Origin: Trileptium ribeirensis
Taxonomy: Eukaryota > Nematoda > Enoplea > Enoplida > Thoracostomopsidae
Length of the DNA stretch: 64,000 nt
Assembly: GCA_030248225.1 (NCBI GenBank)
Contig: JASANE010018464.1
Coordinates: 1 to 64,000, forward strand
Reading direction: 5' to 3'
Each line of letters starts with the position of its first letter. Position 1 is the first letter of the stretch. Below are positions 1 through 13,530 of this stretch, piece by piece. Made by a program: the position numbers and the translations under genes. Under the pieces are notes generated by a model. That model saw only the letters and a program-made list of their open reading frames with translations, was not told the origin of the DNA and made no database searches.

Positions 1-3000
1 GCACCATTGCCGCTCAGATTGGTTTTGCAGTACCTAACAATATTTTCCGTATATAGCGGAATTTTCAGTTATTTCAAAATTACGTTGGCCTAGTTCCGAC
101 TCAGATGGGCTCAAAAACATTGAGGCAGAATCGTTCGGAGTTGTACCATTAATTATTTTCGTTTGGAAAAATCAATTGTCGTTCTGCCGTCAATATCGGA
201 GTCAGCCCGACGTCTCGTGGGGCGCAAATAGCCTTGCTAATGTGTTTTTGAGTTTTCTGTTCTACATGCATATACAAGGCGCCGGTCGTCAGTTTTGGAT
301 AATGAATTTTTTCCTTTATCTGTAAAAGGAACGAAATTATTCCTACGAATATTTCGCTAATTGTAGTTTGTTAGTAGGTGGGAGTTTTTCGGCTGAATTT
401 TGCTTGTATTTATGTCCACAGCTTTAGTGTTCACTAGAGGCGAGAAGGAGCCTAAATGTTGAGGCCCCTTCGGGCCCGAACTATTCAACAACAGGCACGA
501 AGCCAAGCCAGAAAAGCCCAAAGCAAATAGCACGCTTAAAATGTCATTTCAGTAGTTTCATAAAGTAAATAAATCTATAATAAACATTATTTCTTACAGA
601 ATTCTAAGTATTGAACTGTTATTGTATCTGTTGTATTATTTAACTGTTATCGTTATTCTTAAGTATAACTAATTTTAAACTGAACTTAGAGAAAATGATA
701 AATTTTTCGATAACTTGAGACAGGCAGTAGCATGTCTACGTACAATGTGTATAAACCTAAATTGAAATTACATTCGTTCAGTGCTATGTAATCAGTGTCA
801 GTTATGTAATGATTCGTGTGTAATAAGCAATCATTTAGTGAAATGTAGACTGTTGTTTGTTTTTGAAACGGATCAGAGGTAGCGATCAGGGGTAAATTTT
901 GTCTAGAAACGAATTATTGTGCAAAACATTTTTTAGAAGTAGGCACCTTGAATAATTGTTGAAACAGAGCTAAATTTGCAATGGTAGCGTTCAATTTGGT
1001 ACTAGTCGGTAGTGGAACTACATTTGTGAGCGGAGCTTGGGCTGTGGCATTACGAATGTACTCAATTTTATGTTCTTCAAATAACTACATTGCATAGGGC
1101 ATAGGGCTTTATCATTGGTAAAAAATATTATATTTGAATTCTTCGACCCAAAAAACCCTATAATGGTTTGATCGAAACGATTCTATTTCAATAAATAACA
1201 CAAATATTGCAAAATTCGCTATTTTAGCTGCATAAAATTAACTAATTAGCTAATTACTAATTAACCACTCAAATTTTTTAATCCCAAACATCAGGTGCAC
1301 ATTCAGACATGATAGGGCTTTCAAACAAAAAAAAGTTTTTTAAAATCCGTTCAGTGGTTCTTGAGATCCGTCGGACCGAACGAACGAACGAACGGACGGA
1401 CATCGACCTTTTTACTCCCAGACAGAAAATAAAAACGCTTCGCTCAACTGTCTTAAACTTTGATTGAATATGTCATGTGTGGGACACTGCTGCAGTGGGA
1501 ATGAATTTTCAGTGACTCAAATAGGTCCAAAACTTCAATTTAGTTGAAGCCTTGAGACGGAGCTCTAGATTTTGGCGCCCGTGTAAAAGTTTACTTTCGT
1601 AACCCTTGAGGAGAGGCAGCAACCGACTAAGTCGTTAGCCAAAGTTGGTTAAAATGTAAGACAAACATGGGTTCGATTAAGAGCTTCGGGTATTAGGCTT
1701 TGCACATCAATGGTGGCATAACAGCTCCCAGGCTTAGGGTTGCTCGGTTTTCTTGGTGCGGTCAAAGCACTTGATTCGGCTGACGCTTTCGAATTAAAAA
1801 AGCTTCTTAAAAGTTGTATTTGTCGCCAGTTTTCTTTATCCTCTAAACCTTTTCTAATTTGAAAGAAGAAAAAATAAAGATTCTGCGTGTGATGAAATAG
1901 GTGCTGTTGTCCATCGATCAGTGCATTAATTGCTTTTCTAAGACGTGGTTCAGGGAAACCCAGTTCAGGACCTAGCGGGGACAATGACTTAGTGCAACAA
2001 GTAACAAATATTGCTTCGCCATGGCATTTTTTACCGATGGTTTAAGTTGGGATTTGCCGAAATGTGCAAATTTTCTCATCGTACACTCGGGAAGCGACAG
2101 ACTTTTCCAATCCTGTAGTTTTATGTGATGTGCCATCATTCAAGATTATATCACCCCTATACCGCAAGAACAGTCCGGTGCATCCCAATGTTTATAAATG
2201 CGCGTCGATTTGTATTGATGCACATTATGTATTTCTAAAAATACATTTTATATATGTGGTCTCCAAATCAGAGATGGTCCCTGGCATTTCTCGGTTTTCT
2301 CCAGGCAACGCTCCAACAAAAGTTTGGCCACCCCAGAAATCGGTGAATGACTAGTGCTGTCACAAATGTAAGAATATGTTCGAATGGTTGTCGCTCTGTA
2401 TCGTCACAGTCGGAAAAAACCGTGAGAAGTGCTAATAGAAACGAAAAAGACTCCGCGTTTCGTCAAACAGTTGGCCGTACTATAATTAATTCTCGTGAGA
2501 GTCGTTGTAGAACTGAAGTGGCGTTGGACTCTTTTCGTTTGTCCACGGGCAATTAGTCATTTTGTAAGCCTAAAAATTTAACGTTCCTAAGCGTCTCCTA
2601 AAACATTTTTGGTATTTTTGGAGTAATTGTTTGTTTGTTGGTTTTTCCAACTTGCGCCTGCAGCTAAAATCGGTCTATATCACTATAATAGTTTGTTTTA
2701 TATAGCATTTTGTACCGATAATCCAGTCATTGTTGGCAGCGCACAGCCTATTTCTCCGGTCGAAGCTCTGGTGGATCCCGCGGCCTGTGCCGAAGTATCG
2801 GCCACTCTTTGGAGAAGTAGGGACGAAAACGGGGAGCGTTCGTGCCGGTGAGCGGTTCACACTTGTGAATGCACAAAAATTCCTTTGTCAAGAATTGAAC
2901 CATAAAACGTGTAAGTCAAACCGGCAGACGACTGTCCGAACCAGGGCTCACAGCAATGATCGACTCGATGAGGAGTCACAAATGGTCTCGTGTAGACTGC

Positions 3001-6000
3001 TTGTTCATTTCTTACCACCGTCCTATTCTGCGGCCGATGTAGCATAGAATTTTTACAATAGTTCGTTTTTTGTATCGAACATTTTCCCAGTCCCTATCGA
3101 GTACTGTGTCAGTCAACTTCGGGCCAGAATTATTAAAAGTCCACCCCTAGTTTGTCAATTTCGCTTCAGTATAATATGGAACATAGTAGTGTAAAGTGAA
3201 TGTGTGTGAGTATTTGGGATCTGACCACCTGAGCTGTATCTGTACGGTGCCATTATATATTAAATTGCATATGACACATCACGTTGTTTCGTTTTTTTCG
3301 CATTTGTGAGTTTGTTGGTTCGACGTAGACATTGTATATTTTTGTGTATATATAACATATATTTTGTTTATGTTTCTGTAACTGAATATTGTTAAAATAG
3401 TAATAATCGTTTGGGGGCTGAAACCTGCCAGGTCACGCCGAGCTTTAGTCAGTCCCAGGCTGATGTTGTCTAAAGAGTGCGCGACGCCCTGTGATAGCCT
3501 CGCAGTCTTACAGCGATGCCTACTTCAACGGCATTGCCGGGAGGATCATAATACTCCGGATCGTTTGCCAGAATGTATATACATGAAAATTTATTCTCTT
3601 CAGCTGTAATTTTGTTTCAACTCATTTTGTGACAAAACGTTGTGCAGGGTCAAGAAATTTTTATATGTTCTGGGGTTATATAATTGTTGTTAACTCGTTG
3701 AGCTGGGCAAATATAACAACCAGTGACATGGTTTGCCGAAATTAATGAGCATTTGTGGCATCATCGAGTTGACGACAGTTCCCAAGGACTTCACTGTGGG
3801 TCTTCATCTGGAACGTTTCCTAAACCATATGATAAGACCAGGGTTCGTGAAGTGAAGGACGGGTCGATTACAGCTAACAGACAAACATTATATTTTTCTT
3901 GGCTTTGTGTAAATAATGCTGCTTTGCAAAGCGGCATTCTGAATTGAGCTCAAAGGTTGCAAAATATTTACTAAACTAGTTTTATCATGGGATAATACTT
4001 GTTTGAATAAAGCCGGACGGCTCACAACTTGATTATTTGGGGGCCTCTATTACCGCCATCGGGGTTCTACCCAACCCTGACGCGACGACCCCGTCCTGGC
4101 GACGCCGAGCGCACGGGTGCAACGATCACCAAACCCACGGAACCTCGGAATATACGACTATCACCCTCACTACGTGAGAACTACATCGGTGTTATGTTGA
4201 TACATAAGAGTACACAGGAAATGCTTAAGCTTAATATATTTAGCACAGCTGCTCTTAATATATACTTACCGTAATCAAGCTTAATTTTAAGCGTAATAAT
4301 GCACATTGAAATTAAGCAAAATTTGATGCTTAATATTCAGCTTTATAAATAGCTTTAACAGCTAAGCATTATTAGAATGCTTTACATAACAAAAAGAAAC
4401 CTAACAATGTTATGCTTGAATCGTGAATTTTTACAGTCTACATTCTAAATATTAAACTTAATTTTACGTTAACATTTTACAAACTTATTTAGCATAATTA
4501 TGTCAACTATTATAATTAGCACAGATGTATATACTAAAAATAGTGGCTCCTACGTTAATGTTTCGTTTCAGGACTGCAACGTAATGATTAAAATAGCATA
4601 AAATTGCTAAATATTGAGGATTTTTGAGCGGAGGGATGGTTACCACCCCAAGACTTGAAACCACCTGCCCCTGGCGGTGTCATGTGTCGTAAGCTAGGAT
4701 TTTTAGGTTTGTGTAATAACGCTTTTAAGTACACAATTTAGTCTAGCTTTAATAACCCAGTGAATGTCAATAAATTTATAGCCGTAACATTTATTATATT
4801 TTTGACTATTTCAGTCTGTTTTTTCTTTAATAATAAATTTTATCTTCCTATTGTTCGATTAAGATCGAGCTCATCAGTGGATTAGCTTATGGAAATTAAG
4901 TTTTTTAGGAACAATGAAACTAGGTTTGCTTACTCAATGCATGTTATGCAACAAGTTTAATAACGTATTTTTTGAGCTCAAAAAGAGCAATATAAACCTT
5001 ATCACGCGGCTCCACACTGTATTTCCAACGTTCATAGGAGACCTGCGTAATGCTTACACAATCTTCGGAGTGAAAAACCTAACATTCTAAAATATTTTGG
5101 TTAAAAGTTAAAAAGTCTGGGTTTGGGCTTCAACGAATGATGCTGTTTATTTCTAGTTACCTTTGTTTTTTCGGAGTGAAATTTATTGACCACAATATAT
5201 ATACTGTGATTGAAAAAATACATATCAGAGATTTTTCAATTGTAGCATGACTTAATGTCAAATTGTTGCTCCACGAAAGGTTGTGTTTGCAAAGTGACTA
5301 ATTTAACAAATTCTAGAGTTTAAAACTTATATTTTGCAAACGGTAGGACCCCAATATGCGATAAAATTCCAATTTTAAACAACGAAGTTTCTTAATTTGC
5401 GACATTGTGTTAATGTGAGACAGTGCTAGTTATAGGCAGACCAGGAACCAGTTAACCGTATGGAGCAATACGTTATGCCGTTAGAGAAAAGAGCATTTTA
5501 GCGTGGGGGATTCGGGGAGCGGCAGGCGCCCCCCGACTTAGGCTAAGTGTATATCTCACATACGGACCTAGGCTTCCTGTATATATGAAGAAAGGCGTAG
5601 CATGCATTACACTTCGGTCCCTTAGGGTTAACTTGGCCCAGACGAGAGTATGGAAATCATACAATATTGCGATGATATATTCGATAAATTTCTTGTTGAA
5701 TTATCATTTGGTTTTATGGCAAAGATTAGCAATTTTAAACAGATTAAAAGCCCAGTGGTGGGGAGGGACATGCCCCAATAATTTTTCCATGGTCCATTTT
5801 TATTCGTAATTTTGCTTTTAATATAAAATTTTCCATCTGAGCGGATACGGGCCCCAAAGTGGCCTACCTTTAGGCAGGTTGACCCATGCTGCAATACAGA
5901 ATGATGTGGTAATGCATGTAATTGCACATAAATGCAGTAATTGCACATTTAATACAGAATGATGTGGTTAACAGCAAAAAATAGTCAGACAATTAAACCC

Positions 6001-7462
6001 AGGAGATGGTTACAAAAGAAGCACCTGTTATTCAGTTCACATAAAGCTCCTGTAAAATTCGACAAAATTTCATTCTCTTAAATTTCGGTAATTTTGACCG
6101 AGTTTTCTCGAATTCAACCGTAGAGCGAACAGTTTTACGCCAGATTTCAAATAAGCAACAAACGTTTCGTAACAATTTTTAGGTGAATTTTCAAAATCAG
6201 ATGATAGCAGAGTCATATTAAGTTTATGCGGCGTTCACGTTATAATGTCCCCTCTGTTTGAAACATTTGTCTCCTATAGTCGCGACCTTACCGTATAGAC
6301 AGTCAGGGTGACACCCATACTGTAAATCAATTGCCGAGGGATTACCACACACCCTTAGCTACTACGTTTTCCTTGACAGTATCGTACACACGCTTAGCTA
6401 CAAATTTAGCGCGAATTAACTTTAACGGACAGCGTCTGTAGCTAATGCGGTTTTTTAGTCAACTGTCCTGTGTGGTTTTTTCTAAATTTACGACATTTGT
6501 ATCTAGCCCATACAAATATTGCTCAAATAATTCCGAACACTGTCAATAAAACTGCCAGAAGACACGGCGTGCCTCACACTGTCGAGAAGTTGTTATACGT
6601 GTAACTAGCTACCTTTGAAAAAATTTATTAAAAACATGGGGTTTCTAAGACACCCTGTTGTCAGCAGTGTGCCTGACACTGTGTGGTGTACATAGGTTCC
6701 AAACGTTGGGGACATTATAACGTGAGCGCCGCATTACTCGCGTATTGTTTTTATGCTAGTGGTGATATGATTATTTTATGTATACTTCTCATACTTGTTC
6801 TGTACACAATATTCTGGATGATTTGATCCGAAAGATTTCTGCATGAAAGTATATCGTGTTTTTAGAACCTTTAAACTTTGGTAACATTAAATTATTTATG
6901 TACATTTCTTGCGAAAGATTTCGAACCACAGCGCACATCGAGCAAAAATTGTACAAACTTGACATTGTAGAGAAAACTCTGGAGCACATTTTAAAAAACC
7001 AATCTTGAAATTATGAACTACAGGTCTCCAAAAAATTGTCAAAACTTTTTCAAAGTTCAAAATTTTTTCGAACATGGCAGAAATCTGTATAGATAGGCAA
7101 ATCATTTTGGAAGAAAATCTGTGTTAGATATAACCTTGTATTCGATTATAAACTACTGCTCTATGAACACTCGTGGCTTGACTCAACTTCAAGCTGTGGA
7201 GCAGTTATGGAAATCTGCTTACGGACGACCACTAAGCTATGCCAAAACATAAGCGCTGGTTTTGACAAAAGCCCACATGTTGATGTGCATGCGGCAGGTT
7301 TAGATACAGAAGAAATGGTTTTTTTCCGTTTCTTCTTCCCCCCGCCATCCGGAACAACTGAAAAAACTATTTTAGTATTTTGGAGTCGAACAGGTGGAAA
7401 ACCGTTTATGCAACAAAATATTGTCCCATTAACATCATTTAGCCCATTTTAAACAGCCTTTA
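1..7462 (+). repeat. Left arm of giant inverted repeat
   Basis: The whole stretch reappears in reverse complement at 8515-16648. The first bases (gcaccattgccgctcagatt) pair exactly with the last bases of the right arm, and matching blocks can be followed at 1649/14750, 3723/12238, 5473/10500 and 7207/8780. Differences are scattered single bases and small indels. No recognisable protein is encoded: short ORFs shared by both arms, such as those at 2675-2860 and 3723-3947, match no family I know. The arm begins at the window edge, so its true outer end is not visible. It contains a gaac/ggac microsatellite at about 1379-1400. Confidence 0.93.
1215..1450 (+). repeat. Interspersed repeat with gaac-rich tail, copy 1
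   Basis: A stretch beginning in aattagctaatta motifs, running through a 'cagtggttcttgag'-like block into gaac/ggac repeats and ending near aacgcttcgct. The same order of blocks occurs in the right arm (15087-15315, minus) and, diverged, at about 52975-53155. This indicates a dispersed repeat family of unknown class. Confidence 0.5.
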
Positions 7463-8514
7463 ATTTTTGCTATTATATCCGCTCATAACCCAGTTACCGA
7501 CTATATACCTCTCTCCATGATACATTTACAAGCGAGATTAGATAACACGTTAAAATTTCTAACAATTTAGTTTCACCAACTTTATTTTTTTGCAAACTGC
7601 GGCAACTCTCGAAGTAATGAAGCATTGATATAGTCGACTTCATGCCAGGGTTGGTTTTTTCTGGAAAAAAAGGCGAACCGGAAAACGGTTTTTTCCGGAA
7701 AAGTCAAATTTTACCATTATCTTTTTACATGTTAGAAAAATAGCAGGAAACACAGTTTTATGCTGAATGGAATCCCGATGTTGATTGTAAATGCCTTAAT
7801 TACTGAAAAAGGTCTAAAACTGCAATGATGTCACATAGGATTTGTAACCACATAGTGCAGCGGCACTTCAATCTTTCCAACGGGTAGGGTTGTGTGAAAC
7901 GCACACGGTGGCTATATCGATAGGAGTAAGTATAATTATTTGGTTCGAACTAAAAGTGGAAGTACTTCATATTTTTAATATTGTGTAAACTTACTAACTG
8001 GTGTCAAACTGCTCACCGTCCAAGTGATGCTGGAAGCGCATTAATACAATGGAGTATGTAATTTAAGTCTACGATCCAACTGCCGATTTATTTAGTTTAT
8101 GACTCGTCGTGGTAAAAATACCATATATACATGCCCTTGGGTATCTATCACAGGTAAACAGACCGGTGCATGAAGTGGGATGGTGGTGGATCATCACCAA
8201 GGGGTGTAACCAATAGGTTTTTGGTTTTTCTTGGAGGGAGGGCCGACTTTATGGGAAACCAATCCCCGTTCAAGTCCACCTGTGGGCATGTGGGCCTGGC
8301 CTGCGCCTGTCTAGTTTTACTGCTTTCATATGCTCGATACAAATCCCATGGCTCTATTCAGTACCGTGCCTATTTATTTTAAATTTGCCATCCCGCAAAA
8401 GTTTCTGATGCGGTGAAGGAAGCAAGTTATGCTTATGCTAATATTATAAATTTATTTGATGCTTGAAAGGTATAGTTATGCCATTTCTACCATATAAATC
8501 ATACGCATGAAATG
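7463..8514. repeat. Loop between the palindrome arms
   Basis: This 1052-bp stretch has no inverted partner, so it is the spacer of the giant inverted repeat. It contains a hAT-like terminal motif (cagggttgg at 7646-7654) followed by a short ccgg/aaaa hairpin at about 7678-7698. No gene was recognised. An ORF of about 70 codons at 8170-8382 has an overlapping ORF on the other strand and looks accidental. Confidence 0.85.
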
Positions 8515-8693
8515 TAAAGGCTGTTTAAATGGGTGCAAATGATGTTAATGGGAGTAATATTTTGTTGCATAAACGGTTTTCCACCTGTTTTTCACTCCAA
8601 AATACTAAAATAGTTTTTTCAGTTGTTCCGGATGGCGGGGGGGGGGGGTAAGAAGAAACGGAAAAAAACCATTTCTTCTGGTACCCAACCCTG
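7646..8693. mobile_element. hAT-like element spanning the palindrome axis
   Basis: The left end reads cagggttggt and the right end reads acccaaccctg, an inverted terminal repeat of about 10 bp that starts CAGGG as in many hAT elements. The flanking octamers are cttcatgc and ccgcatgc, matching at 6 of 8 positions, so a target duplication is possible but degraded. No transposase is encoded; it would be non-autonomous. A degraded inverted copy of the right end also lies in the left arm near 7298. Alternatively the two motifs may belong to different elements. Confidence 0.4.
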
Positions 8694-11600
8694 CCGCATG
8701 CACATCAACATGTGGGCTTTTGTCAAAACCAGCGCTTATGTTTTGGCATAGCTTAGTGGTCGTCCGTAAGCAGATTTCCATAACTGCTCCACAGCTTGAA
8801 GTTGAGTCAAGCCACGAGTGTTCATAGAGCAGTAGTTTATAATCGAATACAAGGTTATATCTAACACAGATTTTCTTCCAAAATGATTTGCCTATCTATA
8901 CAGATTTCTGCCATGTTCGTTCGAAAATTTTGAACTTTGAAAAAGTTTCGAATTTTTTGGAGACCTGTAGTTCATAATTTCAAGATTGCTTTTTAAAATG
9001 TGCTCCACAAGTTTTCTCTAATACGTCAAGTTTGTACAATTTTTGCTCGATGTGCGCTGGTTCGAAATCTTTTGAGAAATGTACATAAATAATTTAATGT
9101 TACCAAAGTTTAAAGGTTCTAAAAACACGATATACTTTCATGCAGAAATCTTTCGGATCAAATCATCCAGAATATTGTGTACAGAACAAGTATGAGAAGT
9201 ATAATAATAATAATCATATCACCACTAGCATAAAAATAATACGCGAGTAATGCGGCGTTCACGTTATAATGTCCCCAATGTTTGGAACCACACAGTGTCA
9301 GAAACACTGTTGACAACAGGGTGTCTTAGAAACCTCCATGGTTTTAATAAATTTTTTCAAAGGTAGCTAGTTACGCGTATTACCACTTCTCGACAGTGTC
9401 AGGCACACCGTGTCTTCTCGAAGTTTTATTGACAGTGTTCGGAATTATTTGAGCAATATTCATATGAGCTAGATACAAATATTGTAAATTTAGAAAAAAC
9501 TACACAGGTCACATTGACTAATAAACCGCATTAGCTACAGATGGTGTCCGTTATAGTTAATTCGCGCTAAATTGGTAACTAAGGGTGTGTACGACACTGC
9601 CAAGAAAAAATGTAGTAGCTAGGGGTGTGTCGTACACTCTCGGCAATTGATTTGCAGTATGGATGTCACCCTGACTGTCTATACGGTAGAGTCGCGACTA
9701 CAGGGGACCAAAGTTTCAAACGGCAGGGACATTATAACGTGAACTCCGCATAAACTTAATATGACTCTGCTAATCATCCTATTTTGAAAATTCACCTAAA
9801 AATTGTTACGAAACGTTTGTTGCTTATTTGAAATCTGGCGTAAAACTGTTCGCTCTACGGTTGAATTCGAGAAAACTCGGTCAAAATTACCGAAATTTAA
9901 GAGAATGAAATTTTGTCGAATTTTACAGGAGCTTTATGTGAACTGAATAACAGGTGCTTCTTTTGTAACCATCTCCTGGGTTTAATTGTCTGACTATTTT
10001 TTGCTGTTAACCACATCATTCTGTATTAAATGTGCAATTACTGCATTTATGTGCAATTACATGCATTACCACATCATTCTGTATTGCAGCATGGGTCAAC
10101 CTGCCTAAAGGTAGGCCACTTTGGGGCCCCGTATCCGCTCAGATGGAAAATTTTATATTAAAAGCAAAATTACGAATAAAAATGGACCATGGAAAAATTA
10201 TTGGTACTGTTCCTCCCCACCACTGGGCTTTTAAACTGACGACCATTGGGAATCTTTGCCATAAAACCAAATGATAATTCAACAAGAAATTTATCGAATA
10301 TATCATCGCAATATTGTATGATTTCCATACTCTCGTCTGGGCCAAGTTAACCCTAAGGGACCGAAGTGTAATGCATGCTACGCCTTTCTTCATATATACT
10401 AAGCCTAGGTCCGTATGTGAGATATACACTTAGCCTAAGTCGGGGGGGGGCTGCCGCTCCCCGAATCCCCCACGCTAAAATGCTCTTTTCTCTAACGGCA
10501 TAACGTATTGCTCCATACGGTTAACTGGTTCCTGGTCTGCCTATAACTAGCACTGTCTCACATTAACACAATGTCGCAAATTAAGAAACTTCGTTGTTTA
10601 AAATTGGAATTTTATCGCATATTGGGGTCCTACCGTTTGCAAAAATATAAGTTTTAAACTCTAGAATTTGTTAAATTAGTCACTTTGCAAACACAACCTT
10701 TCGTGGAGCAATAATTTGACATTAAGTCATGCTACAATCTAAAAAACCCGATATGTATTTTTTCAATCGACAGTATATATATTGTGGTCAATAAATTTCA
10801 CTCCGAAAAAACAAAGGTAACTAAAATAAACAGCATCTGTTGAAGCCCAAACCCAGAATTTTTAACTTTTAACCAAAATATTTTAGAATGTTAGGTTTTT
10901 CACTTTGAAGATCGTGTAACATTACGCAGGTCTCCTATGAACGTTGGAAATACAGTGTGGAGCCGCGTGATAAGGTTTATATTGCTCTTTTGAGTCTTGA
11001 AAAATACGTTATTAAACGTGTTGCATAACACGCACTGAGTAAGCAAACCTAGTTTCACTGTTCCTAACGAACTTAATTTCCATAAGCTAATCCACTGATC
11101 AGCTCGACTTAATTGAACAGGAAGATAAAATTTATTATTAAAGAAAAAACAGACATGAAATAGTCAAAATATATAAATGGTACGGCTATAAATTTATTGA
11201 CATCCACCGGGTTATTAAAGCTAGACAAAATCGTGACTTAGCAGCGGTATGACACAAACCTAAAATCCTAGCTTACGACACATGACACCGCCAGGGGCAG
11301 GTGGTTTCAAGTCTTGGGGGTGGTAACCATCCCTCCGCTCAAAAATCCTCAATATTTAGCAATTTTATGCTATTTTAATCATTACGTTGCAGTCCTTAAA
11401 CGAAACATTAAGTAGGAGCCACTATTTTTAGTATATACAACTGTGCTAATTATATAGTTGACATAATTATGCTAAATAAGTCCTAAAATGTTAACGTAAA
11501 TTAAGTTTAATATTTAGAATGTAGACTTAAAAATTCACGATTCAAGCATAACATTGTTAGGTTTCTTTTTGTTACTTAAAGTATTTAACAATGCTTAGCT

Positions 11601-13047
11601 GTTAAGGTATTGATAAAGCTTAATATTAAGCATCAAATTTTGCTTAATTGCAATGTGCATAATTATGCTTAAAATTAAGCTTGATTACGGTAAGTATATA
11701 TTAAGAGCAGCTGTGCTAAATATATTAAGCTTAAGCATTTCCTGTGTACTCTTATGTATCAACATAACACCGATGTAGTTCTCACGTAGTGAGGGTGATA
11801 GTCGTATATTCCGAGGTTCCGGGGGTTTGGCGACTCGGCACCTGTGTGCTCGGCGTCGCCAGGACGGGGTCGGCGCGTCAGGGTTGGGTATAACCCCTAT
11901 GGCGGTAAGATAGCGCCCCCAAATAATCAAGTTGTTAACCGTCCGGCTTTATTCAAAAAGCATCTCATCCCTATGATAAAACTAGTTTAGTAAAATTTCG
12001 CAACCTTTGAGCTCAATTCAGACGGCCCGCTTTGGTAAGCAGCATTTTTTACACAAAGCCAAGAAAAATATAATGTTTGTCTGTTAGCTGTAATCGACCC
12101 GTCCTTCACTTCACGAACCCTGGTCTTATCATATGGTTTAGGAAACGTTCCAGATGAAGACCCACAGTGAAGTCCTTGGGAACTGTCGTCAACTCGATGA
12201 TGCCACAAATGCTCATTAATTTCGGCAAACCATGTCACTGGTTGTTATATTTGCCCAGCTCAACGAGTTAACAACAATTATATAACCCCAGAACATATAA
12301 AAATTTCTTGACCCTGCACAACGTTTTGTCACAAAATGAGTTGAAACAAAATTACAGCTGAAGAGAATAAATTTTCATGTATATACATTCTGGCAAACGA
12401 TCCGGAGTATTATGATCCTCCCGGCAATGCCGTTGAAGTAGGCATCGCTGTAAGACTGCGAGGCTATCACAGGGCGTCGCGCACTCTTTAGACAACATCA
12501 GCCTGGGACTGACTAAAGCTCGGCGTGACCTGGCAGGTTTCAGCCCCCAAACGATTATTACTATTTTAACAATATTCAGTTACAGAAACATAAACAAAAT
12601 ATATGTTATATATACACAAAAATATACAATGTCTACGTCGAACCAACAAACTCACAAATGCGAAAAAAACGAAACAACGTGATGTGTCATATGCAATTTA
12701 ATATATAATGGCACCGTACAGATACAGCTCAGGTGGTCAGATCCCAAATACTCACACACATTCACTTTACACTACTATGTTCCATATTATACTGAACAGA
12801 AATTGACAAAACTAGGGGTGGACTTTTAATAATTCTGGCCCGAAGTTGACTGACACATCTCTGGATCGGGACTGGAAAATGTTCGATACAAAAAACGAAC
12901 TATTGTAAAAATTCTATGCTACATCGGCCGCAGAATAGGACGGTGGTAAGAAATGAACAAGCAGTCTACACGAGACCATTTGTGACTCCTCATCGAGTCG
13001 ATCATTGCTGTGAGCCCTGGTTCGGACAGTCGTCTGCCGGTTTGACT

Positions 13048-13530
13048 GAATTTCTCGAAAGAGTTTTTGTACACAATCAATTTAGTTACAAAAAACAGGT
13101 AGACTGAACCTTTGTTCACAGGTTCTCAACTCAGAATGTTCCTGTTTTGTACTGTAAATACGTGCTAAATCGCAATACATCAAAATGTTTTGAGCTCAAA
13201 ATTTTTGAGATGACTCCTTTGTGCGCGACATGATATAAAAAGTTTGATCAGGCTTCCCACGTTCAAATTCACCTAAACTATATAAATGCTTTTTAATTTT
13301 CGGCGAAAAGTATGAATGAAAACACAGCTTACGATCCCACTGTGAAAACGACAAGATTTGAGTGAAGCAAATAACAACAACTGGAACAATGGCACTTCTT
13401 GCAAGCTCGGAAAGTATATGAAGACAGTCGGTTAAAAATCTTGAGTTGCGTTACATCACTTTCAATCACCTTCGCAACCTAACTCGGAACTAAATTAATT
13501 GCTGAGCTAGATTTGAAATAACTTATTTCA
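13048..13530. other. 483-bp insertion found only in the right arm
   Basis: The left arm reads straight across this point (junction at about 2913/2914), while the right arm carries 483 extra bases between tttgact and tacacgtttt. I saw no clear terminal repeats, target duplication or coding content. Because sequence is unique to one arm, the palindrome is not a simple mirror-image sequencing or assembly artefact. Confidence 0.8.

Noticed and set aside
4860..4900. ctgatgag on the minus strand of the left arm as a hammerhead core
   Set aside because: The GAAA box is not present (reads gaac), and the right-arm copy has lost ctgatgag.
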